Virus record (IMG/VR): IMGVR_UViG_3300045741_000417
Location: 1-38,485 of that record
Length of the DNA: 38,485 bases
Reading direction: 5' to 3' (one strand)
Origin: a virus
Part shown: positions 1 through 6,985 of the stretch, one piece after another
Position numbering within the stretch: the first letter of the stretch is position 1
How the letters are laid out: the number at the start of each line of letters is the position of its first letter
Program-made: the position numbers and the translations under genes
Notes under the pieces: model-generated
Seen by the model: only the letters and a program-made list of their open reading frames with translations
Database searches by the model: none
What the model was told of the DNA's origin: nothing

Positions 1-141
1 TCTAAAACGATTTCCACACAAATTTCCGCAAAAGTTAAAGCATATCCTGGCTTTCTTTTCGAATTGTTTTTGGGTGCAACTGTTACCGACGCGGGCGTGG
101 ACGCCGCTGGTACAGTAAGCGCGCTTACAAATGGACAAGGT
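1..141. repeat. Terminal direct repeat (circular overlap), left copy
   Basis: The first 141 bases match 38345-38485 at 138 of 141 positions. The three differences (127, 129 and 135 against 38471, 38473 and 38479) all lie in the last 15 bases. They change one codon from Thr to Ala and leave one Gly codon synonymous. Because the tail gene stays in frame across the joint, this is best read as the overlap of a circular or circularly permuted genome assembly with population variation. A true 141-bp physical terminal repeat is less likely. Confidence 0.9.
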
Positions 142-711
142 AGCACAATGTTTTCGGCCACAATCGGCGTGGCTTCTGTGTCGGTTATTCCGTCAACTGG
201 TGCGGCAAATTTAAAATTTGGTCGTTATGTAATTAAAGCGGTATCGGCCACCACATTCGATATTTATTTACTTTCTGATATTGATATTAAACGCGGAACG
301 GACGCGGTTTATCAAAATGATTCACTCAAAATCAGTGCAGCACCTCTTACTGTTACTTCGGGCGGAAACACCGACGACGCCACAACGGGCTTACGCTTTG
401 CGGGCGGCTCGGGAACTATCGCACTAGTAGCTGGTGACACAGCAATTTTTGACGTGTTCCCACCTTCTACAAAATCTAGTCGTATTTCTGTAGGCGGAAG
501 CGATACAAATTTACCAGCATTCGGCGCAGTTTTCTTAGCACAAAAGCGCGCAACTGGCGAAATGTTTGAAGTAGAGGCGTTTAACGTAGTAGCAAACGGC
601 TTGCCAATTTCAATGGCTGAGCTTGCCTACTCACAGCCAGAAATTAAAATGGTAGCGCTTTACGAATCAAGCGTAGATAAAGTTTTCGAAATTCGTCACA
701 TACTTCCATAA
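1..711 (+). CDS. Major tail tube protein, C-terminal part (gene continues from 38171)
   Basis: This is the downstream 236 codons of a gene that starts at ATG 38171. Joining 38344 to base 1 keeps the frame and gives a 294-residue protein. It lies between the tail terminator gene and the tail chaperone/tape measure genes, the standard place for the protein that polymerises into the siphovirus tail tube. The sequence is rich in small and beta-forming residues and has no catalytic motif. The middle (about residues 90-180 of the joined protein) looks like an added Ig-like domain, and the assembly variants fall at its start. The role rests mainly on gene order. A hairpin terminator follows the stop. 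Confidence 0.7.
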   Translation, partial: SKTISTQISAKVKAYPGFLFELFLGATVTDAGVDAAGTVSALTNGQGSTMFSATIGVASVSVIPSTGAANLKFGRYVIKAVSATTFDIYLLSDIDIKRGTDAVYQNDSLKISAAPLTVTSGGNTDDATTGLRFAGGSGTIALVAGDTAIFDVFPPSTKSSRISVGGSDTNLPAFGAVFLAQKRATGEMFEVEAFNVVANGLPISMAELAYSQPEIKMVALYESSVDKVFEIRHILP

Positions 712-739
712 TCTTGTCAGCACGGGACACTAGATAGGG

Positions 740-772
740 GCGTTAGCAGAAATGCTAGCGCTTTTATTTTTT
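740..772 (+). terminator. Rho-independent terminator after the tail tube gene
   Basis: Arms CGTTAGCA (741-748) and TGCTAGCG (753-760) form an 8-bp stem with one G-T pair around a GAAA loop, followed by a T-rich run CTTTTATTTTTT. It lies 29 bases after the tail tube stop and ends rightward transcription before the opposing small cassette. One arm contains the frequent GCTAGC hexamer. Confidence 0.75.
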
Positions 773-913
773 ATATGCCGCTACAGCATCCCTAATTAAT
801 TTGCTTACATTTCCGTCTGTATATTTGATTGATTTTGCTAGTAGCATTTGCAGTTCACTGGCTTTAAATTTAACAGCTACTAGCTGGCGTATAAGTTCCC
901 TTTGTGGCTTCAT
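764..913 (-). CDS. Ribbon-helix-helix-like small DNA-binding protein (49 aa)
   Basis: The 49-residue product begins MKPQRELIRQLVAVKF and ends in SKLIRDAVAAYKK. A short strand (LVAVKFKAS), then a helix (ELQMLLAKS), then a turn and a second helix (NVSKLIRDAV) matches the Arc/CopG ribbon-helix-helix pattern. Such proteins usually bind palindromic operators as dimers. It is the third gene of a reverse operon and its ATG overlaps the previous stop (GTATGA), which suggests translational coupling. A natural target is the palindrome at 1243-1259 over the operon's own promoter. The fold is assigned by eye, and the autoregulation is inference. Confidence 0.6.
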   Translation of the reverse strand: MKPQRELIRQLVAVKFKASELQMLLAKSIKYTDGNVSKLIRDAVAAYKK

Positions 914-1047
914 ACGCATCCGCCAATATAGATTGGTTCTACGTCTATGCTATCCCACCATTCTAATTTGCGGAATGCTTCTAAATATTGTTTGAAGCTT
1001 ATAGCGCCCAATTTTAATGCTAGCACCAGTTTATTTTCTTTATTCAT
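910..1047 (-). CDS. Hypothetical 45-aa protein of the reverse cassette
   Basis: The 45-residue product (MNKENKLVLALKLGAISFKQ..., ending in VEPIYIGGCV) is the middle gene of the three-gene reverse operon. Its ATG overlaps the stop of the zinc-ribbon gene and its stop overlaps the ATG of the ribbon-helix-helix gene. Both joints read GTATGA. Residues 5-33 look helical, with a WWD cluster. No family is recognised. Overlap at both ends and position inside a promoter-bearing operon are the main evidence that it is real. Confidence 0.5.
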   Translation of the reverse strand: MNKENKLVLALKLGAISFKQYLEAFRKLEWWDSIDVEPIYIGGCV

Positions 1048-1235
1048 ACTGTCCCCGTTTCGTCTTCGTCAAGTTTTAAACAATGTAAATTATGAGTGGC
1101 GTCGGTCGTTTGCCGCTCACAGCTATCGCAAACTCCGCGAACATTCTTATTTTCTATGGGTTTCTCGCTTTTAAGTAGCACGCGTTTTGTTTTTTTACAG
1201 CAAACGCATGTAAAATTGTAAATTCGTTTATTCAT
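1044..1235 (-). CDS. Small zinc-ribbon protein (63 aa)
   Basis: Two paired-cysteine knuckles are visible: CVCC near residues 10-13 (a further CxxC-type cluster) and CDSC near residues 36-39. With the basic stretch between them this fits a small zinc ribbon, a fold often used for nucleic-acid or protein binding. It is the first gene of the reverse cassette. A TATACT -10 box ends six bases before its ATG, and no Shine-Dalgarno sequence is present, so the transcript may be leaderless. Function is unknown; a host-takeover or regulatory role is possible. Confidence 0.6.
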   Translation of the reverse strand: MNKRIYNFTCVCCKKTKRVLLKSEKPIENKNVRGVCDSCERQTTDATHNLHCLKLDEDETGTV

Positions 1236-1241
1236 ATTTCT

Positions 1242-1269
1242 AGTATAACAAAGTTATACCAAAACGCAA
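1242..1269 (-). promoter_or_regulatory. Promoter with palindromic operator for the reverse cassette
   Basis: Read leftward, TTGCGT (1269-1264), a 16-base spacer and TATACT (1247-1242) form a sigma70-like promoter with a weak -35. The -10 ends six bases before the ATG at 1235. The perfect inverted repeat GTATAAC-AAA-GTTATAC (1243-1259) covers the -10 box, as a repressor operator would. The palindrome is seen directly; repression is inferred. Confidence 0.6.
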
Positions 1270-1297
1270 GTATTTTATTTGCTAGCAAAAATGCCTA

Positions 1298-1325
1298 TTT
1301 ACAAGCTACGCTATTGCGATATATG
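1298..1325 (+). promoter_or_regulatory. Candidate rightward promoter for the tail chaperone/tape measure genes
   Basis: TTTACA (1298-1303), a 16-base spacer and TATATG (1320-1325) lie 46 bases before the first gene of the tail morphogenesis run. The same TTTACA with a 16-base spacer occurs before the terminase small subunit gene. The -10 matches the consensus at four of six positions, so this is a moderate call. A new promoter is expected here because a terminator and an opposing operon lie just upstream. Confidence 0.4.
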
Positions 1326-1348
1326 ACATTATAAAATTGATTTAAAAC

Positions 1349-1360
1349 GCTTTATAAAGC
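1349..1360. promoter_or_regulatory. 12-bp perfect palindrome in the leader of the tail chaperone gene
   Basis: GCTTTATAAAGC is a perfect 12-base palindrome placed between the candidate promoter and the ribosome site CGGGGAAC. It could be an operator or a weak RNA structure. Nothing in the sequence identifies the binding protein. Confidence 0.4.
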
Positions 1361-1371
1361 ATCGGGGAACA

Positions 1372-1785
1372 ATGAAAAAAATAGGCTTAAAAATGGACGA
1401 CCTGGCGCCACAACGGGCGATGTTCCACTTATCGACGCTGCCGGGAATTGATTTAACGTTAAAAGTTTTCTCCCTGCGCGAACGCATTTATGTAAATCGC
1501 CGCTGGCCGAATGGTGAAGTAGAAAAAGTTTTTTCCGAAGTGCAAATAGAAGGAATTTCAGAAATTTGCTACCTTCTTTTAGAAGACGCATCAAAAATAC
1601 GGTTTAAAGATTATAACGATTTTTGTGAGCATGTTGTAGATCAAGATAAAGACGTGCTAGCAATCGTTAAAGCTGTGTTACAAACAATCGGAATAGGGGA
1701 GCCGCAACTAGAAAAAATTTCCGAAGCAATTGGTGAAGCCCCAAAGCTAATGCCCAATCAGAAGAAAACGAAGCGAAAGAAATAG
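1372..1785 (+). CDS. Tail assembly chaperone G (zero-frame product, 137 aa)
   Basis: The gene lies directly before the tape measure gene, the fixed place of lambda G-type chaperones that coat the tape measure during tail assembly. The product is 137 residues with a mixed fold and a lysine-rich tail (NQKKTKRKK). Start at ATG 1372 is supported by CGGGG eight bases upstream. The heptamer CCCAAAG sits 39 bases before the stop in the correct zero-frame phase for a -1 slip, and an open -1 frame follows, so this is the G part of a G/GT pair. No sequence family was recognised, so the call rests on position and the frameshift layout. Confidence 0.75.
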   Translation: MKKIGLKMDDLAPQRAMFHLSTLPGIDLTLKVFSLRERIYVNRRWPNGEVEKVFSEVQIEGISEICYLLLEDASKIRFKDYNDFCEHVVDQDKDVLAIVKAVLQTIGIGEPQLEKISEAIGEAPKLMPNQKKTKRKK

Positions 1786-2090
1786 ATTGGGCGAAGGTCT
1801 ACGATGCTTTCGCTTCCGAGTATAAATATTCTATAGATCAATTTTTAAGCTTAACGGCTAGGCAATTACACGCCCTAAGCGCGGTTATACAAAGACGACA
1901 TGGCGAAGAGTTTTATCAAGAATTAGTTATAGCTCTAACAAGCCGCGGCGCCCGCAAAATTCCTACTATAGAAGAAATACTGGGTTCCGATTATGCTGAA
2001 AATAAGGTAAGTTTTAGTAAAGAACAAGACGAAAAGCTAGAGGCTTACGCAAAACGACAGCTAGAAAAGAGTAAACTTGGCCGACAATGA
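1372..2090 (+). CDS. Tail assembly chaperone GT (-1 frameshift fusion, about 239 aa)
   Basis: Reading 1372-1746 in frame zero and then slipping back one base gives 125 codons of G plus 114 codons (1746-2087), ending at TGA 2088-2090. The -1 frame is closed upstream by TGA at 1734-1736, so the shift must fall between 1737 and 1785, and CCCAAAG is the only canonical X-XXY-YYZ heptamer there. The T part includes EIDWAKVYDAFASEYKYSID and an acidic, helical C terminus. It overlaps the tape measure start by 14 bases. In lambda the longer product binds the tape measure and the tube protein; the same role is inferred here. Confidence 0.75.
1740..1746 (+). other. Programmed -1 ribosomal frameshift site CCCAAAG
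   Basis: Zero-frame codons here are GCC CCA AAG, giving the heptamer C-CCA-AAG. After slippage the tRNAs re-pair with CCC and AAA. The heptamer is the only canonical one in the 49-base window where the shift has to happen. No strong downstream pseudoknot was evident by eye. Confidence 0.75.
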
Positions 2091-4332
2091 ACTGCTCATA
2101 AAAATTAATGCGGACACGTCGAACGCTGAAAAAAAGTTTGATTCAATAAAGAAACAAACTGAAAGTTTAAGCGACGCTTTGAAAGAAGTTTCAAAGGTAT
2201 CTGCTATTGCCTTCGCCACATTAACGGCTGAAATTGGTTTTTCTATAGCGGCTTACAAAGAGGCGGAGTCGGCAAGTAATTCTTTAACCGCTGCTTTGCA
2301 GTCACAAGGAATTTTTACAGTTGAGCTACGTGATAAATATAAAGGCTATGCCGATGAAATTGAACGCGCCACAGGCATTGATAACGACGCGATTATAGCG
2401 GCGCAAGCATTGGCGCAAAGACATATCGGGCAAATAGAAATTACCGAACGTTTAACAAAAGCAATTGTCGATTTTTCAGTAGCGCAAAAAGTAGATTTAA
2501 ATGAAGCAAGTAATTTAATTTCAAAGTCAATCGGTTCTCAAGTAAATGTGCTAGCGCGCTATGGTTTACAGCTTAATGATACCGCGACGCGTTCCGAACG
2601 TTACGCAAAAGTTTTACAATTTTTAGAAGGTAATTATGGAAAATCTGCGGACGCCGCGAATCAGGGTCTAGGTTCTTTACACGCGCTTGCGACAGCGTTC
2701 GGAGATTTACAAGAAGAAATTGGCGCGCGCTTCGCACCCGCTGTTTCCGCAGGCGCCGCAGCACTTACAAAAGTAATTAATGCGGCAAAAGACAATAAAG
2801 AACTTTTGAATTTTGGCGTGGCTTTAATTACAGCCGCAGGTGCCGTGGCTGGTTTAATTACTGGCGCTACATTACTGGCGCAAGCATTAATCACGGTTAG
2901 AGCCGCCGCAATCGCCGCCGGAATTGCTATCACGGGCACGCGCTTTGCTTTACAAGCGCTTTTAACCGCGACAGTAATCGGAGCAGTAATTGTGGCGCTT
3001 ACCGAATTAGCAATACATTGGAATACAGTTTTTCCAGCTATGGAAGCTACATTTAGAGCCTTCGCTAAGCATGTTTCCGACATTGCTGGCGGTTTAGCTG
3101 ATATTCTACAAGGAATATTTTTAGGGTTTCATCCCGAAAAAGTACAGGCTGGTTTTGCAAAACTTAAAGAAGTTTTTTCTAAAGGTTATGGGGAAATTCA
3201 GGACGATTTAAAAGCGAATCAAAAAAAGAATGATGAAATACAAAATGCGGGGCAGGCAGAAACTAGTGCTATTAATGAAAAGCAGCGTGTTGAGGAAGAA
3301 AATCGTCGTAAAACTGCGCAAGCCGCAAAGCTTTCCGCTTTAAAAGCCGAAGTAGATTTAGAAAATCAAACTGTAATTGATTCAAAACAAAAAGAAGCGC
3401 AAATAACGGAAGCCATTGCGCAAAATAAAAATGCAAATGAACTAGCGCTATTACAACAAAAATTAGAGCAGCAAAAGGCAATTACCGCGCAGGCCGAACA
3501 AGACCAATTAGATAGCCGCGCCGAATTCGCCGCCGCACAGGATGCAACGGACGCCGATTTGGCTGAGCAGCGCCTAGCAAATACAGAAATTTTAAATGCT
3601 CAGCAAATTCAAGCCGCCGAAAATCTTGCACAAAGTGAACTACAAATTTCGCAGAAAATTGCGAATGATAAATTAACAGAAGAAATTAAAGCGCATAATT
3701 TACTTATTGAGGAAAGAAAGCGCTACGGTATTGCTGTAGCCACGATTGATAAAGCGCTGCATAGTACAGAAATAGAAGGCGCAAAAAGTGTAAGTGGGGA
3801 ACTTGTAGCTTTGGCGCAATCAAAACAATCGACACTTAAAGCAATTGGTAAAGCTGCCTCAATTGCACAAATTACAATTGCTACGGCTGAATCGGCTGTG
3901 AATATTGCAAAAAGTGTTATCGCTGTGGTACCGTTTCCCTTTGCTATTCCCATCGCGGGCGCACTGGCCGCCGCGCGTATCGCATTCGGAGCAGAACAAA
4001 TTGCAAACGTAACAGCCGCCGCAAGTGGTGCATTGGTAGGCGGTTCGGGCAACGGCGACACACAGCCATTTTTATTAGAGCCGGGTGAATTAGTTGCACC
4101 GAAAAAGAATTTTGAAGAAGTAGTAGGCGCCGTAAATGCTTCACGAAATAATCGGGACGACGATATAGTAAATTTACTTACTTCGCTTAATGAAAAAAAT
4201 ACAGCGGGCGGTAGTACTATTGTGGTACAAGGCGACGTAATGGCTGAAAGCAGTTATATTGATAAACTTGTTACGCATATTTCGGATGCTTTAGAATTTA
4301 GAAATGCTAAACTTTTTGGGGTTAATACATAA
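2077..4332 (+). CDS. Tail tape measure protein (751 aa)
   Basis: This is one of the longest genes of the tail module and follows the G/GT chaperones. Residues 1-60 are charged and helical. A long hydrophobic, alanine-rich stretch at about 240-310 would form two or three membrane segments, typical of tape measures that help pore formation. Residues about 390-550 are a coiled coil rich in Glu, Gln, Ala and Lys, and the C terminus has a glycine-rich segment. At roughly 0.15 nm per residue the tail would be near 110 nm. The best start is TTG 2077, inside the GT gene with a weak AAGAG site upstream. The stop overlaps the next ATG (TAATG). Confidence 0.9.
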   Translation: MADNELLIKINADTSNAEKKFDSIKKQTESLSDALKEVSKVSAIAFATLTAEIGFSIAAYKEAESASNSLTAALQSQGIFTVELRDKYKGYADEIERATGIDNDAIIAAQALAQRHIGQIEITERLTKAIVDFSVAQKVDLNEASNLISKSIGSQVNVLARYGLQLNDTATRSERYAKVLQFLEGNYGKSADAANQGLGSLHALATAFGDLQEEIGARFAPAVSAGAAALTKVINAAKDNKELLNFGVALITAAGAVAGLITGATLLAQALITVRAAAIAAGIAITGTRFALQALLTATVIGAVIVALTELAIHWNTVFPAMEATFRAFAKHVSDIAGGLADILQGIFLGFHPEKVQAGFAKLKEVFSKGYGEIQDDLKANQKKNDEIQNAGQAETSAINEKQRVEEENRRKTAQAAKLSALKAEVDLENQTVIDSKQKEAQITEAIAQNKNANELALLQQKLEQQKAITAQAEQDQLDSRAEFAAAQDATDADLAEQRLANTEILNAQQIQAAENLAQSELQISQKIANDKLTEEIKAHNLLIEERKRYGIAVATIDKALHSTEIEGAKSVSGELVALAQSKQSTLKAIGKAASIAQITIATAESAVNIAKSVIAVVPFPFAIPIAGALAAARIAFGAEQIANVTAAASGALVGGSGNGDTQPFLLEPGELVAPKKNFEEVVGAVNASRNNRDDDIVNLLTSLNEKNTAGGSTIVVQGDVMAESSYIDKLVTHISDALEFRNAKLFGVNT

Positions 4333-5078
4333 TGGCTTTTAATATTCCGAAAATTGAATACGGCGGGTTTATTCCAACGGTTATTCTATTCGATTACCCA
4401 CCCATAGAAAAGAAGGGCGAAAGCTTTGATAGCAAAGAACGCGTTACAACGTCCCTTAGCGGAAAGCGCCAAGTTTCCGTTGATTATATTGAGGCGAAGC
4501 GCGCCTTGTCATTCGATTTTTTAAGCGAATCTATTTTTGCTGATTTAAAAGCTTTCTTTTTATCGCATGCTTTTTTAGGTAAAAGTTTTAAATATTTTGA
4601 TGATAAAAATTCGTCTAATTATGTTACCTATGAATTATTCGATTTAAAATTTAACCCTACAATTAAAAATGGTAAGGGCGCAAATTTATTTGTTTATGAA
4701 GTACCGCTAACTTTCCGACGAATTGTTGGGGAAACTACGAGTGACACAATGGAAGCTACTATAAATAATAACCAGGTAAGCGCGCTAGATATTACTGGAA
4801 TGCTTTTAGATTCTAGTAAATATAAATCAGCAAAAGTTTTCTTCGAACTTATTAGAAAAACTGATTCTAGCGAACGCGTAGCCAATGGTTATCTAACAGC
4901 AACATTTAAAGTTTCAACAAATTCTTGGGACGTTACACCAGGTGGTACTTACGACGGTGACACAACGGGCGTAACATTTTCTATTCTTGGAACCGGACAA
5001 ATTCAATATACATCGGATAATATGTCGGGAACAAATTACACAGGTAAAATTCGTTTTAAAGATTTTACTTTCGAATAA
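4332..5078 (+). CDS. Distal tail protein-like (248 aa)
   Basis: The gene starts at the TAATG overlap with the tape measure stop, where siphoviruses encode the distal tail (Dit-like) protein that joins the tube to the tip. Residues 1-135 carry FDSKERVTTSLSGKRQ and YEVPLTFRRI, a pattern seen in tail proteins of this position. Residues about 145-248 look like an added beta domain (GGTYDGDTTGVTFSILGTG), perhaps carbohydrate-binding. No enzyme motif is visible. The assignment rests on gene order and general sequence character. Confidence 0.6.
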   Translation: MAFNIPKIEYGGFIPTVILFDYPPIEKKGESFDSKERVTTSLSGKRQVSVDYIEAKRALSFDFLSESIFADLKAFFLSHAFLGKSFKYFDDKNSSNYVTYELFDLKFNPTIKNGKGANLFVYEVPLTFRRIVGETTSDTMEATINNNQVSALDITGMLLDSSKYKSAKVFFELIRKTDSSERVANGYLTATFKVSTNSWDVTPGGTYDGDTTGVTFSILGTGQIQYTSDNMSGTNYTGKIRFKDFTFE

Positions 5079-5088
5079 GGGGTATTTT

Positions 5089-6399
5089 ATGAAATGGCTT
5101 ATATTATTGGCGCTTTTAATTCCGCATAATGCGCTAGCAGCATTGCCTACGCATATTGACGGTGATTTAATTGTAGGTACAGTTACGCCAAAAACTACGG
5201 GCGCAGCGCTTGGTAGTTCAAGCTTTCGCTGGAACGCTTTTTTAAGCGCATTAAATATTTCTCTTTCTAGTGGTATTGCGCAGATTGACGGTGCGGGCGC
5301 ATTGTTTACTACCGCCGGAACACCTGTAATTACTACAAGACAAATTAATACTACTGCGCCCCTAACTGGCGGCGGCGATTTATCAGCCGATAGAACTATA
5401 GCTATTCCGAATTCTAGTATAAGTGTTGACGGATATTTAAGCGCTGTAAATTTTACAATTTTTAATAATAAAGAACCTGCAATAACGGCGACGACAACGG
5501 CGGACTATTATCGCGGTGACAAAACATTTCAAACGTTAAATACTGGCGCAGTACCAGAAAGCACAAATTTATATTATACCGCCGCAAGATTTAATACAGC
5601 GTTCGCGGGGAAAACCACAACCGATTTAACAGAAGGCACGAATCTTTATTTTACGAATGCTAGATTTAGTACGCAATTTGCTACAAAAACTACGACTGAT
5701 TTAACGGAAGGCGCGAATCTTTATTATACTACAGCTAGATTTAATACTGCTTTTGCGACAAAAACCACTACCGATTTGGCCGAAGGAACTAATCTTTATT
5801 ACACTACAGCAAGATTTTCGACGGCTTTCGCTACGAAAACTACGACCGATTTAGCGGAAGGTACAAATTTATATTACACAGATGCACGGGCGCGCGCGGC
5901 AATTTCTGCTACGTCCCCAATTAGTTATAACAATACTTCCGGCGTAATTTCGCATGCAGTAAGTGGCGTAACGGCTGGTAGTTATACGAATGCAAATATA
6001 ACTGTGGATAATACAGGTCATGTTACTGCGGCTTCAAATGGTTCGGCTGGTTCGGGCGGAACTATGTCGGCAAAATTTGACTTAGAAGGCACTGTAGTGC
6101 CGTTCACAGCATTCGGCGGAACGCATTACCAAGCTGGTACGCAATCACTTACGTCTGTAAATATTTCCATGCTTAATTCGGGAACAGCCGGAAGCACTGT
6201 GGTGCAGATAAATCAATATCGAAGCGGTTCTTTGCTAGCATCGGCCACAGCTTCTTTATCAGCTTCGTCGGGTAATCCCGCCGGAAGCGCGGCATCTTTA
6301 TCTGGCACGCTTTCACTTTTAGCTGGTGATATTATAACGGTCGATGTAAATTCGGTGCCAACTGCGGGAACGCCAGAAAATTTAACAGTAGAATATTAA
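5089..6399 (+). CDS. Tail fibre-like protein with Sec signal peptide and 25-aa repeats (436 aa)
   Basis: ATG 5089 follows AAGGGG by about seven bases. Upstream in-frame codons lie inside the previous gene and are less likely. Residues 1-17 (MKWLILLALLIPHNALA) form a clear type I signal peptide with an A-L-A cleavage site. Residues about 157-256 hold four tandem 25-residue units, each with a core like EGTNLYYTTARF, plus a fifth partial unit. This repeat is familiar from phage tail fibres. Further on, ITVDNTGHVTAASNG resembles fibre shaft or knob segments, and the end is a beta-rich domain. A signal peptide is unusual for a virion fibre. The protein may be exported by the host, or the hydrophobic N terminus may be an anchor. 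Confidence 0.65.
   Translation: MKWLILLALLIPHNALAALPTHIDGDLIVGTVTPKTTGAALGSSSFRWNAFLSALNISLSSGIAQIDGAGALFTTAGTPVITTRQINTTAPLTGGGDLSADRTIAIPNSSISVDGYLSAVNFTIFNNKEPAITATTTADYYRGDKTFQTLNTGAVPESTNLYYTAARFNTAFAGKTTTDLTEGTNLYFTNARFSTQFATKTTTDLTEGANLYYTTARFNTAFATKTTTDLAEGTNLYYTTARFSTAFATKTTTDLAEGTNLYYTDARARAAISATSPISYNNTSGVISHAVSGVTAGSYTNANITVDNTGHVTAASNGSAGSGGTMSAKFDLEGTVVPFTAFGGTHYQAGTQSLTSVNISMLNSGTAGSTVVQINQYRSGSLLASATASLSASSGNPAGSAASLSGTLSLLAGDIITVDVNSVPTAGTPENLTVEY
5557..5895 (+). repeat. Tandem 75-bp coding repeats (25-aa fibre units)
   Basis: Units begin at 5557, 5632, 5707, 5782 and 5857, exactly 75 bases apart, the last incomplete. At protein level each reads close to E-G-x-N-L-Y-Y-T-x-A-R-F-x-T-x-F-A-T-K-T-T-T-D-L. 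Codons vary between copies, so selection acts on the protein and the array is not a recent DNA duplication. Confidence 0.85.
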
Positions 6400-6409
6400 C
6401 GGGGGAAAT

Positions 6410-6982
6410 ATGAAAAAAATTATTAGTTTATTGATTGGTCTTTTTCTTATCACAAATAGCGCATTAGCGGCGACAAGCTCTAGCGCACAGGGCAGTACAT
6501 TTAATTCTGGCGGCGGCGGAAACTCTAGCGGCACGGGCGTTGCGGGCGGTGCTTTCAATTACCCAGTGGGGAGTGTAAGCGAAGTAATCACGCTTATTGC
6601 AGGTAGCTCAGGCGCGGCGGCGAATAATTTTGTGGCGTTTTATTTAGCCGGTTCAAATGGCGGAACACAATATCAAGTTACGTCCGGTAAAACTTTTTAT
6701 GTACTAAGTGAAACTTGCTATAATCAGCTAGCCGTAGCAGCGAACCAATTAGGTTATGGAACCGCAGCACTTGCCGCTGACCCTACAGCGACAGCGCCCA
6801 CAGGGGCAGTTTATTTCGGTAATCCAGCGCAAGCATTTGCGACACCTTTCTATAGTCCTACCGCGAGTACTTTTAGTTATTATCAAATACCGCTTAAATT
6901 TCCGGCGTCGTCTTATCCATTCATTAAAGTAAGTACTATAAACAATGCGATGGGTTGCGCGATTACTGGCTTTGAAAAGTAA
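6410..6982 (+). CDS. Secreted or virion-associated protein with signal peptide (190 aa)
   Basis: The start at ATG 6410 is supported by CGGGGGAAAT just upstream. Residues 1-20 (MKKIISLLIGLFLITNSALA) are a strong type I signal peptide with S-A-L-A before the cut. A Ser/Gly-rich linker (about 21-48) leads to a beta-rich domain with cysteines near residues 103 and 183, which could form a disulphide after export. No family is recognised. It sits between the other signal-peptide protein and the tail hub gene. Possible roles include a secreted adhesin or a superinfection factor; none is shown by the sequence. Confidence 0.6.
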   Translation: MKKIISLLIGLFLITNSALAATSSSAQGSTFNSGGGGNSSGTGVAGGAFNYPVGSVSEVITLIAGSSGAAANNFVAFYLAGSNGGTQYQVTSGKTFYVLSETCYNQLAVAANQLGYGTAALAADPTATAPTGAVYFGNPAQAFATPFYSPTASTFSYYQIPLKFPASSYPFIKVSTINNAMGCAITGFEK

Positions 6983-6985
6983 AAA

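Noticed and set aside
1-141. True physical terminal repeat used for packaging
   Set aside because: It lies within a coding gene, copies differ at three bases, and the gene reads through the joint. An assembly overlap explains it better.
801-1174. Forward open frames of 64 and 75 codons across the reverse cassette
   Set aside because: They have no ribosome site or family features and lie opposite three overlapping reverse genes with zinc-ribbon and ribbon-helix-helix patterns and a promoter.
2661-3083. Reverse 140-codon frame in the tape measure gene
   Set aside because: Low-complexity Ala/Val shadow of the alanine-rich membrane region of the forward gene, with no start signals.
4987-5088. 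Extended N terminus for the signal-peptide fibre gene
   Set aside because: The extension lies wholly inside the previous gene, while ATG 5089 has AAGGGG upstream and begins a signal peptide.
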